A stretch of 64,000 nucleotides of DNA from RGIG2945 sp045540355 (GCA_045540355.1 JAZQHB010000040.1:1-64000); one strand, 5' to 3'; shown: positions 1 through 9,118, numbered from the stretch's first letter. Made by a program: numbers and translations. Notes: a model not told the origin generated them from the sequence alone.

Positions 1-915
1 TCATTAACTGTTTTGGAATATGCTTCCGACTTGAGAATGTTTTTTAGGTTCATGCTCAAGATGCGTAATCTTACAGATGCTGAAAACTTTGATGAAATAG
101 ATATTTCAAATATTGATTTACAGTTTATTAAAACTATTACATTGAATGATGCTTATGAGTTTATCGTTTTTTGTAAAAATGACCGTAAAAATAATGAACG
201 GACAAGGTCTCGTAAAATTTCATCACTTAAGGCTTTTTTTAAGTATCTCACCAATCAGACTAAGCTGTTAGAAGAAAATCCGCTTCGTGAGCTTGAAAGA
301 CCAAATGTTAAAAAAACTCTGCCCAAGTATCTTACACTTGAACAGAGCCTGAATTTGTTAAGTTGTGTTGACGGCAATAACAAAGAACGAGATTACTGCA
401 TTCTGACACTTTTTCTTAATTGCGGTCTGCGTTTGTCTGAATTAGTGTCCTTAAATTGTTCTGATGTCCGTGACGACAACACCATAAAAGTTACAGGTAA
501 AGGAAATAAAGAACGAACAATTTATCTCAACGATGCCTGTATTTCAGCAATTAAATCATATTTAAAGGTCAGACCGAAGATTACAAATTCTGATAAGAAT
601 GCTCTTTTTATCAGCCGTCACAAACAAAGAATCAGTCCTAAGACGGTTCAGCATATTGTCAAGGTTTTTCTTGAAAAATCCGGCCTTGCAAATCAAGGTT
701 TATCGACACATAAATTGCGTCATACCGCGGCAACCCTCATGTATCAGCACGGTAAGGTTGATGTTTTGCTTATTAAAGAAATATTAGGTCATGAAAACCT
801 TTCAACTACGGAAATTTATACTCATATTGCGTCTGACCAGCTAAAAAATGCTGTTGATGCTAATCCTTTGAGTAAAGTAGAACGACTTGACACCTCAGAC
901 AATGAAGATGTTTAA
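1..915 (+). CDS. Tyrosine recombinase XerC/XerD family (5' end outside window)
   Basis: Site-specific tyrosine recombinase, probably the Xer enzyme that resolves chromosome dimers at dif. The reading frame is open to the left edge (codons for S-L-T-V-L precede the TTG at base 13), so the true start probably lies outside the window. An N-terminal SAM-like core-binding domain covers about residues 1-95 and the catalytic domain about 110-285, counting from base 13. The full catalytic set is visible: R140 (CGLRLSEL), K163 (GKGNKER), H233 and R236 (HKLRH), H260 (LGH) and nucleophile Y269 (EIYTH). The neighbouring spoIIM-like gene matches the xerD-spoIIM vicinity of Bacillus, which favours the chromosomal Xer role over an integrase. 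XerC versus XerD cannot be decided. Confidence 0.88.
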   Translation, partial: SLTVLEYASDLRMFFRFMLKMRNLTDAENFDEIDISNIDLQFIKTITLNDAYEFIVFCKNDRKNNERTRSRKISSLKAFFKYLTNQTKLLEENPLRELERPNVKKTLPKYLTLEQSLNLLSCVDGNNKERDYCILTLFLNCGLRLSELVSLNCSDVRDDNTIKVTGKGNKERTIYLNDACISAIKSYLKVRPKITNSDKNALFISRHKQRISPKTVQHIVKVFLEKSGLANQGLSTHKLRHTAATLMYQHGKVDVLLIKEILGHENLSTTEIYTHIASDQLKNAVDANPLSKVERLDTSDNEDV

Positions 916-1512
916 AAAAATCTTGTTAAGAATACCGTCAAGAAGACCTATAATTACATAACTGAAGAAATACAAAAGGAAGCTTTTACAGTATGTGATA
1001 AGTTTAATTTCCTGCGTGTTCCCTACTGTTATTCTTCTGAAAATGTTTGCGGATGATATTGTAGCAATTTGTGAAGAAAGCATCAAAATCAATACCGAAA
1101 ACATAGTCCCCGGGAAAATAACAAGTATGCAATGACCTAAACCGTTCAGCCCGTAATTAGTGTAGAAATAAGCCGATAAAAAACCGATTCCGACACCGCG
1201 AACGAATGGCATCAGGAGTGTTGCAGGTATTCCGACTGCACATAATCCGAACACGAATACTGTAACAAGCATTATAAGATTTGTGATAAACGAACTGCAA
1301 GCCGTTTCGAATATCGTTTGTTCTCCTCTGAGTTTAATATATGTAGAAACAAGCTCGACAGCCCTGTCAATGACAAGGCTGTCGGTTTTTATAATTATTG
1401 TTCCGAAAATCAATCCTGATGAAAAAATTGCAAATAAAATAAACATCAGATTGTTTTCGCGAATGGTTTTGAGAAAGTTAGAGAGTCTGCTTTTGTAAAC
1501 ACCTGAAATCAT
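895..1512 (-). CDS. spoIIM: Stage II sporulation protein M (SpoIIM) family membrane protein
   Basis: Integral membrane protein of 205 residues resembling SpoIIM, which acts with SpoIID and SpoIIP in peptidoglycan remodelling during engulfment. I see about five hydrophobic segments (near 22-40, 76-96, 97-118, 127-150 and 176-200) and the family's glycine-rich core (VRGVGIGFLSAYF, then a hydrophobic FPGTMFS stretch). I chose the ATG at 1512 over the upstream TTG at 1539 because a GGAGG lies just before it. Its 3' end overlaps the end of the convergent recombinase gene by 21 bp. The family match is from pattern recognition; SpoIIM-like proteins also occur outside sporulation. Confidence 0.72.
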   Translation of the reverse strand: MISGVYKSRLSNFLKTIRENNLMFILFAIFSSGLIFGTIIIKTDSLVIDRAVELVSTYIKLRGEQTIFETACSSFITNLIMLVTVFVFGLCAVGIPATLLMPFVRGVGIGFLSAYFYTNYGLNGLGHCILVIFPGTMFSVLILMLSSQIATISSANIFRRITVGNTQEIKLITYCKSFLLYFFSYVIIGLLDGILNKIFLNIFIV

Positions 1513-1566
1513 TTTAGCCTCCAAAATTTTAATGGTCAAGCTATCTATATTCAGATGTAATTGATT

Positions 1567-2919
1567 TTATGACAACGCTGCCTGAATCATGATTGCACAT
1601 TCAACGCGTTTCCTTTCGAGCTCACAAGTGAGCTTTGTCGGTACATGAATATCGTTATTGAATTGATGATTGTTAGCATTACAGCCACCGCTGCAATAAA
1701 AACGAGCCCAGCAATCCTTACAACTGTCTTTTGAATAAATGTTCGCTTTACTGAAGGTTGTTTTGAGATTCATGTCAATTTTACCGTCGTTGAGATTACC
1801 CATTTTGAAATCTTCGTTACCGACGAACTGATGACAGGGATAAATATCTTCGTCGGGTGTAATGCAGACATATTCGTTGCCGCAACTGCAACCACGAAGC
1901 CTTTTAATCGCACAAGGTCCTTGGTCTAAATCTATCATGAAGTGGAAGAAATTGAAAGCCTCTCCCCTTTTTTTGAGTTCAATGATATATTCAGCAAGTC
2001 TTTCGTATTCTTCAAAAATTCTCGGTAAATCGTCTTCTGTGAGAGAATATTCGATACCTTCTTCAAGAACAACCGGTTCAATCGAAGTATGCACAAAACC
2101 GAGGTCGTGGAAATGCTTTACATCTTCAGTAAAATCAAGGTTATATTTTGTAAAAGTGCCTCTTACATAATAATCTTTATCACCTCTGCCTTCAATAAGC
2201 TTGAGGTACTTCGGAACAATACTGTCATAACAGCCTGTTTTGTCAGCTCTGTAACGAAGCTTATCGTTTATCTCTTTACGACCGTCAAGGGATAAAACAA
2301 CATTAGACATTTCCTTGTTAATGTATTCAATGTTGTCATCATTGAGTAAAAGTCCGTTTGTTGTGATTGTGAATCGGAAGTTTTTATTATATTCTTTTTC
2401 CTTGCTTCTTGCGTATTCTACAATCTGCTTTACAACCTCGAAATTCATCAGGGGTTCACCGCCGAAAAAGTCAAGCTCGAGATTGTGTCTTGTACCTGAA
2501 TTTTCAATTAAAAAATCAATGGCTTTTTTACCTGTTTCAAAGGACATAAGCTTTCTGCCGTGACCGAAATCACCTTGGGATGCAAAACAATATCCGCAAC
2601 GAAGGTTGCAGTCGTGTGCGATGTTCAGGCACATCGATTTAATTGGTGCGGGTCCCATCATGTCGGCGAAAGGCTTATATCCGTCTGATGAGAAAAGCAA
2701 ACCATCTTTATAAAGTCCGTAAAGCTCATCATACGCGGATTTGATATCCTCAGCGGAATATTTGCTTAATTGGTCAAAAACGCTCTGAGGACAATTCTCC
2801 GGCATATTTTCATCAAGTAAGTTAAGCACATCGTAGCTTAATTCATCCAGAATGTGAACTGCACCGCTGCAGACATCTAAAGCAATAAAATAACCGTTAA
2901 GTGTATATGTATGTATCAT
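1567..2919 (-). CDS. scfB: SCIFF radical SAM maturase
   Basis: Radical SAM enzyme of 450 residues that installs thioether cross-links in the SCIFF six-cysteine peptide encoded just upstream. The N-terminal ~90 residues fit a peptide-recognition region. The radical SAM motif CNLRCGYC supplies the cluster ligands C104, C108 and C111. The C-terminal SPASM region is cysteine-rich (CGNEYVC, then CKDCWARFYCSGGC), typical of two auxiliary Fe-S clusters. Gene order (45-residue six-Cys peptide, then maturase) is the diagnostic context of this class. The ATG at 2919 follows TAGGAG. A hairpin between peptide and maturase may keep the enzyme at lower dose than the peptide. Confidence 0.93.
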   Translation of the reverse strand: MIHTYTLNGYFIALDVCSGAVHILDELSYDVLNLLDENMPENCPQSVFDQLSKYSAEDIKSAYDELYGLYKDGLLFSSDGYKPFADMMGPAPIKSMCLNIAHDCNLRCGYCFASQGDFGHGRKLMSFETGKKAIDFLIENSGTRHNLELDFFGGEPLMNFEVVKQIVEYARSKEKEYNKNFRFTITTNGLLLNDDNIEYINKEMSNVVLSLDGRKEINDKLRYRADKTGCYDSIVPKYLKLIEGRGDKDYYVRGTFTKYNLDFTEDVKHFHDLGFVHTSIEPVVLEEGIEYSLTEDDLPRIFEEYERLAEYIIELKKRGEAFNFFHFMIDLDQGPCAIKRLRGCSCGNEYVCITPDEDIYPCHQFVGNEDFKMGNLNDGKIDMNLKTTFSKANIYSKDSCKDCWARFYCSGGCNANNHQFNNDIHVPTKLTCELERKRVECAIMIQAALS

Positions 2920-2939
2920 AAAATTTACTCCTACAATGG

Positions 2940-2966
2940 AAAAGGGACAGTTTAACTGCCCCTTGA
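2940..2966 (-). terminator. Intercistronic hairpin between scfA and scfB
   Basis: On the minus strand the arms GGGGCAGTT and AACTGTCCC (one G-U pair) are followed by four T residues. The loop is very short, so the inner pairs must open. The T run is weak, which suits partial termination after the peptide gene with read-through into the maturase. This is inferred from sequence only. Confidence 0.55.
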
Positions 2967-2979
2967 TATTCCGTTTTAA

Positions 2980-3117
2980 TTACTTCTCACACTTCTGATT
3001 TGCAACTGTGCAGGAAGTTTTGCAAGCTGACTGGCAAGAAGCCTGGCATTCGCCGCAGCCGCCCTTTTTGACTGTTTCTTTAAGGTTTTCTTTGTTGATT
3101 GTTTTAATGTGTTTCAT
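2980..3117 (-). CDS. scfA: Six-cysteine ranthipeptide precursor SCIFF
   Basis: A 45-residue precursor peptide starting MKHIKTINKENLKETV and ending in QKCEK. It has exactly six cysteines (C21, C24, C28, C32, C36, C43), which matches the 'six cysteines in forty-five residues' definition. The basic N-terminal half is the leader and the Cys-rich part is the core. ScfB is known to form Cys-to-gamma-carbon thioether bonds in this family; the biological role is not established. The start is supported by TTGGAGGTATGAGTT before the ATG. It is followed by its maturase and has its own promoter just inside the end of upp. Confidence 0.95.
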   Translation of the reverse strand: MKHIKTINKENLKETVKKGGCGECQASCQSACKTSCTVANQKCEK

Positions 3118-3140
3118 AACTCATACCTCCAATTTTTATC

Positions 3141-3169
3141 ATTATAACACTTATTTAAAAATAATGCAA
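3141..3169 (-). promoter_or_regulatory. Predicted sigma-A promoter for scfA-scfB
   Basis: Minus-strand TTGCAT, a 17-bp spacer and TATAAT, directly behind the stop codon of upp and 24 bp before the scfA ATG. The SCIFF genes can therefore be transcribed independently of the upp operon. Confidence 0.7.
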
Positions 3170-3170
3170 G

Positions 3171-3800
3171 TTATTTTGTACCAAAAATTCTGTCACCCAC
3201 ATCACCGAGTCCGGGAATGATATAACCATGGTCGTTTAATCTTTCGTCAAGAGCCGCACAGTAAATCTCAACATCAGGGTGTGCATTGGATAAAGCCTGC
3301 AATCCTTCAGGTGCTGCGATTATGCACATAAATTTAATCGACTTAGGATTTCTTTCTTTTATTTTCGTTATCGCATCTGTTGCCGAGCCGCCTGTTGCAA
3401 GCATCGGGTCAAGAACAATAACTTCTCGCTCGCTTATATCTGACGGCAACTTGCAATAGTATTCAACGGGCATAAGTGTTTCGGGGTCTCTGTAAAGTCC
3501 TATGTGACCGATTCTTGCAGCAGGTACTAAGTCGAGCACCCCCTCAACCATGCCGAGACCGGCACGAAGAAGCGGTATGAAGGCAAGTTTTTTACCTGCA
3601 ATAACCTTTGTTTTTGCTACCGAAACAGGTGTTTCTATTTCTATTTCAACCAAAGGAAGATTTCTCGTCGCTTCATAACACATCAATGTTGCGATTTCAC
3701 TTACGAGAGTGCGAAACTCCTTGGAGCTTGTGTTTTTGTCCCTCAACAAAGTAAGTTTGTGTTGGATTAGAGGATGGTTGGTAATTGTTACATTTTCCAT
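3171..3800 (-). CDS. upp: Uracil phosphoribosyltransferase
   Basis: Cytoplasmic pyrimidine salvage enzyme converting uracil and PRPP to UMP. It has 209 residues, the usual length. The PRPP-binding loop DPMLATGGS is at 131-139, and the uracil-binding C-terminus GYIIPGLGDVGDRIFGTK is intact. I take the ATG at 3800 (MENVTITNHP) rather than the TTG at 3809, because the GAAAGG ribosome site is correctly spaced only for the ATG. It follows rpiB closely, as the last gene of a tsaE-tsaB-rpiB-upp run. Confidence 0.95.
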   Translation of the reverse strand: MENVTITNHPLIQHKLTLLRDKNTSSKEFRTLVSEIATLMCYEATRNLPLVEIEIETPVSVAKTKVIAGKKLAFIPLLRAGLGMVEGVLDLVPAARIGHIGLYRDPETLMPVEYYCKLPSDISEREVIVLDPMLATGGSATDAITKIKERNPKSIKFMCIIAAPEGLQALSNAHPDVEIYCAALDERLNDHGYIIPGLGDVGDRIFGTK

Positions 3801-3835
3801 AGCCAACAACCTTTCCGATTAAATATCTAATAATA

Positions 3836-4282
3836 TCAAAGTTTAAAAGTACCTTCTTCAATCTGTGAAATCATGTCAACTCGTTTTTGATGACGATTAC
3901 CTTCAAATTCGGCTTTCAGAAAAGCGTCAACAAGTTCAACAGCAAGACCGGCACCGATAGTTCTTCCGCCGAGGCATAATACATTGGCGTTATTATGCAT
4001 TCTTGTATATTTTGCAGAAAATACATCGGAGCAACAAGCTGCACGGATACCTTTAATTTTATTGGCTGCAATGCCGATACCGATGCCGGAACCGCAGCAA
4101 AGAATACCGAGGTCACCTTCTTTTATTGAAGTACCGACCTTGTATGCGATTACGGGATAATCACAAGCATCTATATCGCTCTCACAACCCAAATCTTTGT
4201 ATTCGATTGAATTTTCGTCAAGGAACTTTTTTATAGAAGCCTTTAACTGAAAACCCGCGTGGTCAGATCCTAAAAATAACAT
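3836..4282 (-). CDS. rpiB: Ribose-5-phosphate isomerase B
   Basis: RpiB/LacAB-family isomerase of 148 residues that interconverts ribose-5-phosphate and ribulose-5-phosphate in the pentose phosphate pathway. Visible motifs: GSDHAG near the N-terminus, the catalytic cysteine in CGSGIGIGIAANK (C63), and the H96 region MHNNANVL. The stop codon of tsaB lies 1 nt upstream of the ATG, so the two are almost certainly cotranscribed. Some clade members act on allose- or galactose-phosphates. The salvage and TsaB neighbours give no sugar-specific context, so RpiB is the best call. Confidence 0.93.
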   Translation of the reverse strand: MLFLGSDHAGFQLKASIKKFLDENSIEYKDLGCESDIDACDYPVIAYKVGTSIKEGDLGILCCGSGIGIGIAANKIKGIRAACCSDVFSAKYTRMHNNANVLCLGGRTIGAGLAVELVDAFLKAEFEGNRHQKRVDMISQIEEGTFKL

Positions 4283-4283
4283 T

Positions 4284-4976
4284 TCATATCTCCTTAGCCT
4301 TCAAATTTCTCTCAGCTTGTGACGGTCTGAGATAGAAAGGTAAAATCTCAGAAGCATCAATAGCTTTCTCTGTATTGTTAAATGCACAGATAGCAGTTGA
4401 AACTGCATTCTGATGTATCAGATTCTCACTTGTGAGCAAGATGTTTTCGTTATCTTTACCGATTTTATCATAGAGAATTTTTGCACCATCACCGACAACA
4501 AAAATCGGTTTATTGGTATCTTGCGGAATAAAATCAATATTATCCATGGATAGTGCATCATCTTCTGTGAGTCGACTGATTTTACCGTCACATATTTCAA
4601 ATAAAGCGGTATATACCTGATTGCACCTTGCATCCATTGCAGAAATGACATAGCAATCAAAAGATTGACAATTATATGCCATTGATTCCAATGTCGAAAC
4701 AGGAATACACTTAGTTTTGTTTGTAAAGGCAAAACCCTTTACGAGACTGACGCCGATTCTGACACCCGTAAAAGAGCCGGGACCAACATTAACAGCAAAA
4801 AAATCAATATCTTCAGTTCTCAAAGAAGCATTTTTCAATACATTGTCAACAAGACAAAGCAAGGTTGAGCTGTGTTTAAGTCCAACATTTAAAAATGCAG
4901 ATGAAACAATCAGACCATCTTCAACAATTGCTGCAGATGCAGAAGATGCAGTAGAATCAATCGAAAGAATTTTCAT
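4284..4976 (-). CDS. tsaB: tRNA threonylcarbamoyladenosine biosynthesis protein TsaB
   Basis: Partner of TsaD in making the t6A modification at position 37 of ANN-decoding tRNAs. It has 230 residues and an ASKHA fold: the start MKILSIDSTASSASAAI and the conserved VGPGSFTGVRIG segment (near residues 64-75) identify TsaB. TsaB lacks the metal-binding histidines of TsaD and acts as a scaffold. The stop of tsaE lies 3 nt upstream of the ATG, giving the common tsaE-tsaB pair. Confidence 0.93.
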   Translation of the reverse strand: MKILSIDSTASSASAAIVEDGLIVSSAFLNVGLKHSSTLLCLVDNVLKNASLRTEDIDFFAVNVGPGSFTGVRIGVSLVKGFAFTNKTKCIPVSTLESMAYNCQSFDCYVISAMDARCNQVYTALFEICDGKISRLTEDDALSMDNIDFIPQDTNKPIFVVGDGAKILYDKIGKDNENILLTSENLIHQNAVSTAICAFNNTEKAIDASEILPFYLRPSQAERNLKAKEI

Positions 4977-4979
4977 TAG

Positions 4980-5402
4980 TTAAATATCCTTGTCAAGAGT
5001 TATAATTCGTGAATTATCATCATCGCCTCGTTCAAAAGTAATACGAATAGTATTTTCGGGCAAAGCGTTTTCGATATTTTCACTCCATTCGATAATTAAA
5101 ACAGAATTATTATCAAAATAATCAAAAAATCCGGTAGAATACAAATCATCCCACGATGTTATCCTGAACATATCAAAGTGATAAACCGGAGGATTTCCGC
5201 CATAATCATTTACAAGAGCAAATGTCGGACTTGAAACTTGCGATGTGTTGCCGAGTCCTTTGAGTATTCCGTGAGTTATTGCGGTTTTACCCATACCCAT
5301 TCCGCCGTACATTGCAAGCACTTCACCGCCGCGAAGTTTTTTGCCGATTTCAATTCCGAGCGAAACGGTTTCATCAACACTTTGTGATATTACTTTTTTC
5401 AC
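4980..5402 (-). CDS. tsaE: tRNA threonylcarbamoyladenosine biosynthesis ATPase TsaE
   Basis: ATPase of 140 residues that binds the TsaB-TsaD complex and drives its turnover in t6A synthesis. The P-loop GGMGMGKT is at 33-40, followed by the characteristic SSPTFALVNDY and YHFDMFRI segments and the late EWSENIENALP motif. Length is typical. It is the first gene of the leftward operon tsaE-tsaB-rpiB-upp and is divergent from the rodA-type gene. Confidence 0.94.
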   Translation of the reverse strand: MKKVISQSVDETVSLGIEIGKKLRGGEVLAMYGGMGMGKTAITHGILKGLGNTSQVSSPTFALVNDYGGNPPVYHFDMFRITSWDDLYSTGFFDYFDNNSVLIIEWSENIENALPENTIRITFERGDDDNSRIITLDKDI

Positions 5403-5473
5403 GGTAAATCACCTACTTAAATGCTACTTCAATCATTATAACATAAATTTTAAATAAGTAAAAGTGTTTTTAC

Positions 5474-5502
5474 TTGAAATTTATCAAAATTTAGAATATA
5501 AT
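5474..5502 (+). promoter_or_regulatory. Predicted sigma-A promoter for the rodA-type gene
   Basis: TTGAAA at 5474-5479, a 17-bp spacer and a perfect TATAAT at 5497-5502. It lies 40 bp before the chosen TTG start and points right. Confidence 0.75.
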
Positions 5503-5542
5503 ATCTAAGTCATATATTTTTTATTCGGAGGTGTCTGATTTT

Positions 5543-6724
5543 TTGAAAAGATTTATCCATTTTATAAAGCAATCAATAAAAGAATTGGACAAGCTGTTGT
5601 TATTCCTTTGCATGGCTACCTCTGCGTTTGGTATTCTGATGGTTTACAGTGCAACCCGTCATACTTTAACTGACGGTGCGGGTATTCCGAGAGATGTCGT
5701 CACAATGTTAGTTGCAGTCGGTATAGGTTTAATAATGTGTCTGATTATTTCGCATATAGATTATGAAATAATTCTTAAATGCAGTCCGTTGATTGGGTTT
5801 GCGTGTCTTGTTCTCATGGGTACATTGTTTATATGGGGTGTTGGTCCGGATGAACGAAGTGACGCAAAAACTTGGATTCCCATCGGTTCGTTTTTCTTTC
5901 AGCCATCTGAGATATTAAAAATCGGTTTTGTTCTGACTTTTGCAACTCACCTTGGTTATCTCAGAGAAAATCTTAATTCATTTAAGAATATTGTCCTTCT
6001 CGGAATCCATGCAATCGTACCGGTTGGCTTGGTTGCGATAAGTGGTGACGACGGCTCAGCACTCGTTTTCATACTTATCATACTTGTAATGTTATTTGTT
6101 GCAGGTGTATATTGGAGATATTTTGCCATTGGTTTTTCTGCTCTTATAGTGATAATTCCGATAGTGTGGGTGAAATATTTCACTAGTTTCCAGCAGCAAC
6201 GATTTCTTGCACTTATATTCCCCGAGAAATACCCTGATATTATTTATCAGCAACAGCGATGCATCGAAGCTATAGGTTCCGGACAGTGGTTCGGCAAAGG
6301 TTTATTCAAGGGTGATTATACCCAGGCGGGTGCAGTACCTGAAAGTCAGAATGACATGGTGTTCTCGGTGGTTGGTGAGGAATTAGGTATTTTCGGATGT
6401 ATCCTCGCACTCTTGCTTCTGGCACTGATTGTTATCAGAATAGTTCAAGTCGGTAAAAAAGCAAATGACAAACAAGCCTTGTTTGTTTGCTACGGTATCG
6501 CAGTTATGATAGCGGCACAGGTTATAATTAACATCGGAATGTGTCTGAAGCTTTTACCGGTTATCGGAATTACATTGCCGTTTTTCAGTGCCGGAGGGTC
6601 GTCGAGCTTATGTATTTATATCGGCATAGGCTTGATTTTAAGCATACACCGATATACACAAGAAAAAGAAATTGTTAACTTTAAAATGAGAAATATCAGA
6701 ACTCCGTTTGCGGAGCTTTACTGA
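5543..6724 (+). CDS. rodA: SEDS-family peptidoglycan glycosyltransferase (RodA/FtsW/SpoVE)
   Basis: Polytopic membrane glycosyltransferase that polymerises lipid II, working with a class B PBP. It has about 393 residues and ten hydrophobic segments. SEDS signatures: FFQPSEILKIG, PESQNDMVFSVVGEELG, and the C-terminal LPVIGITLPFFSAGGSSS. I place the start at the TTG at 5543. The GTG at 5531 sits inside the GGAGGTG ribosome-binding sequence and is unlikely to initiate. RodA (elongation) is favoured by the final signature, but FtsW or sporulation SpoVE cannot be excluded without a tree. It stands alone with its own promoter and converges on pcrA. Confidence 0.85.
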   Translation: MKRFIHFIKQSIKELDKLLLFLCMATSAFGILMVYSATRHTLTDGAGIPRDVVTMLVAVGIGLIMCLIISHIDYEIILKCSPLIGFACLVLMGTLFIWGVGPDERSDAKTWIPIGSFFFQPSEILKIGFVLTFATHLGYLRENLNSFKNIVLLGIHAIVPVGLVAISGDDGSALVFILIILVMLFVAGVYWRYFAIGFSALIVIIPIVWVKYFTSFQQQRFLALIFPEKYPDIIYQQQRCIEAIGSGQWFGKGLFKGDYTQAGAVPESQNDMVFSVVGEELGIFGCILALLLLALIVIRIVQVGKKANDKQALFVCYGIAVMIAAQVIINIGMCLKLLPVIGITLPFFSAGGSSSLCIYIGIGLILSIHRYTQEKEIVNFKMRNIRTPFAELY

Positions 6725-6726
6725 TA

Positions 6727-9093
6727 TTATTCGGGGATTGTAAGATTTGCGTAGTTTGCCATAAGGCGTTTGGTGCCTGCTTTTGAAAAAGCGATTTCTA
6801 ATAAAGTATCGTTACCCATGGGAGTTATTGAAATGATAAGTCCTGTACCGAATGTCTTATGAACAACAGTATCCCCTATTTTATATTTCGCACCTGAATT
6901 ATTCTTGGGTGCCTGAGGACGAGAAAATGAACGCGTGGCTGAGTAATTGGTTGTGCGTTCATTATTTTTTTGTATGTTTACATTCTGTCTTGCACCGAAC
7001 GGATTGTTTCTTCCGGTAAATTCAATAAGGTCTTTCGGAATTTCGTTAACAAACCTTGAGGGTGAATTGTGCGTTGTTGAGCCAAAAAGCATTCTTGTGC
7101 GAGTATTAAAAATATAAAGCTTTTCTTTTGCCCTGGTTATTGCAACATAAGCAAGTCTGCGTTCTTCCTCTACATCAGCAGGATTGAACATTGATTGCAT
7201 ACCGGGGAAAATACCTTCTTCCATACCGGGAAGAAATACAATAGGAAATTCGAGTCCTTTTGCTGAGTGTATTGTCATGAGCACAACTGAATCGCTGTCA
7301 GCATCGTAATTATCGATATCAGTCATCAATGCAACTTCTTCAAGAAAACCATTAAGGCTTGGCTCATCTGTGCTTGATTCGTAATTTTTGAGGTTTGAAG
7401 ATAATTCATGAATGTTTTCAAGCCTGTCCTGATATGTATCAACATCATTTGCGAGACCTTCTATATAATGAGTTTCACGCATTGCAGTTTCAAACAATTC
7501 ACTTATTGAAAGTTCTTCGGACTTTTCAATAAGATTATCCATTATGCCGATAAATTCTTTGATTTTAGCTTGTGCTCTTGAAAGCTTGGGATATTCATCG
7601 GCATGTTGCAAAACTTCATATAAAGACATACCGAGACCATCTGCAATATCAGCGGCATTCGAAATAGTAGTATCGCCGATACCTCTTTTAGGTTCGTTAA
7701 TAATTCTGCGTAAGCGGATATTGTCAGAGGGATTTGCTATTACTGTCAAATAAGCAAGTGCATCTCTGATTTCTTTTCGTTCATAGAAACGGTGTCCGCC
7801 GATAACTCTGTAAGGTATACCCATGCGGACAAAAGCAGTTTCAATAGCATTTGTCTGAGCGTTCATTCTGTATAATACTGCATGGTCGGAGTATTTCTTC
7901 CCCTCAGCAACATTATTAAGAATTATATCGGCGATGTTTCTGCTTTCATCTTGCTCATCATAAGCTGTAAAGCTTGTAAGCTTGTCGCCCTTTCCCGATG
8001 CTGTCCAGAGGTTTTTGCCCTTTCTCTGCTCATTATTGCATATAACGGCATTTGCGGCATCAAGAATATTTTGTGTAGAACGGTAATTTTGCTCAAGACG
8101 GATAACTTTAGCGTTGGAATATTGGTTTTCAAAACTTAAAATATTTTCGATTGTAGCTCCTCTGAAGCGATAAATACTCTGATCATCGTCACCGACGACG
8201 CAGATATTACCGTAACCACCGGCAAGAAGTGAGCAGAGCTTGTACTGTGCATGGTTAGTATCCTGATACTCGTCAATCAAAACATACTTGAATTTTTTTT
8301 GATAATATTCTCTGATATCATCAAACTTTTCAAGCAATTTAACTGTGTTGACAATAATATCATCGAAATCCATAGCGTCTGAAGCGGCTAAAAGCTCCTG
8401 ATATTTTTTATAGACTTGTCCGACTTTATTCAATCTTATATCATTCTGATTTTGTGAAATATACTCGGCAGGAGAAATTAACTGATCCTTTGCCCTGCTG
8501 ATTTCGTTCATGATAGTTTTGTGCGATAAGAATTTGTCGTCAATACCTAAAACGCGTTGACATTCCTTTATTGTGCGTTTTGAATCGTCAGTGTCATATA
8601 TGGTGAAATGTGAAGAAAAACCCAAATACTCACCATTTCTGCGAAGAATACGGGCACAAGCTGAGTGGAATGTTGATGCAAGTATATCCTCGGCATCGTT
8701 ACCGAGCATTACAGAAAGTCTTTCTTTCAGTTCATTAGCTGCTTTGTTGGTAAATGTAATTGCTAAAATCTGCCATGGTTTTGCGGAGTCAACGGAGAGA
8801 ACATCGCTGATTGAATCAAGATTTGCGGTTTTATCTCCGTTTATAAATCTTGTCATTACATCGATATCGTATGCATCGGGTTGTCTTGAAACAAATTCTG
8901 AATTATATGCTTTTCCGAAACGAATCAGATTTGCTATTCTGTTTACAAGCACGGTAGTTTTACCGCTGCCTGCACCTGCAAGAATGAGAAGCGGTCCGTC
9001 TGTATGAAGGACTGCTTCTTTTTGCATCGGATTCATTCTTGAAAAGAAATTATCAATTACTTTTTTTCTTAAATCTAAAAATTCTCTATTCAT
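6727..9093 (-). CDS. pcrA: UvrD/PcrA-type ATP-dependent DNA helicase
   Basis: Superfamily 1A 3'-5' helicase of 788 residues for repair and rolling-circle replication. It opens with the Q motif (MNPMQKEAV), Walker A AGAGSGKT (39-46), and Walker B with DEYQDTNH, then QNYRST, GIPYRVIGGHRF and the motif VI region VEEERRLAYVAITRA. The C-terminal ~50 residues (YKIGDTVVHKTFGTG) form the Tudor-like domain that PcrA uses to bind RNA polymerase, which separates it from Rep. It is the last gene of the hprK-to-pcrA leftward run, 25 bp after dnaE. Confidence 0.94.
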   Translation of the reverse strand: MNREFLDLRKKVIDNFFSRMNPMQKEAVLHTDGPLLILAGAGSGKTTVLVNRIANLIRFGKAYNSEFVSRQPDAYDIDVMTRFINGDKTANLDSISDVLSVDSAKPWQILAITFTNKAANELKERLSVMLGNDAEDILASTFHSACARILRRNGEYLGFSSHFTIYDTDDSKRTIKECQRVLGIDDKFLSHKTIMNEISRAKDQLISPAEYISQNQNDIRLNKVGQVYKKYQELLAASDAMDFDDIIVNTVKLLEKFDDIREYYQKKFKYVLIDEYQDTNHAQYKLCSLLAGGYGNICVVGDDDQSIYRFRGATIENILSFENQYSNAKVIRLEQNYRSTQNILDAANAVICNNEQRKGKNLWTASGKGDKLTSFTAYDEQDESRNIADIILNNVAEGKKYSDHAVLYRMNAQTNAIETAFVRMGIPYRVIGGHRFYERKEIRDALAYLTVIANPSDNIRLRRIINEPKRGIGDTTISNAADIADGLGMSLYEVLQHADEYPKLSRAQAKIKEFIGIMDNLIEKSEELSISELFETAMRETHYIEGLANDVDTYQDRLENIHELSSNLKNYESSTDEPSLNGFLEEVALMTDIDNYDADSDSVVLMTIHSAKGLEFPIVFLPGMEEGIFPGMQSMFNPADVEEERRLAYVAITRAKEKLYIFNTRTRMLFGSTTHNSPSRFVNEIPKDLIEFTGRNNPFGARQNVNIQKNNERTTNYSATRSFSRPQAPKNNSGAKYKIGDTVVHKTFGTGLIISITPMGNDTLLEIAFSKAGTKRLMANYANLTIPE

Positions 9094-9118
9094 ATCTTTC
9101 CCAATCTTAAAATTATAT

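Noticed and set aside
1..1540. Integrative element boundary at the left edge because of the tyrosine recombinase
   Set aside because: The neighbouring spoIIM-like gene matches the chromosomal xerD context and no direct repeats or phage genes are seen.
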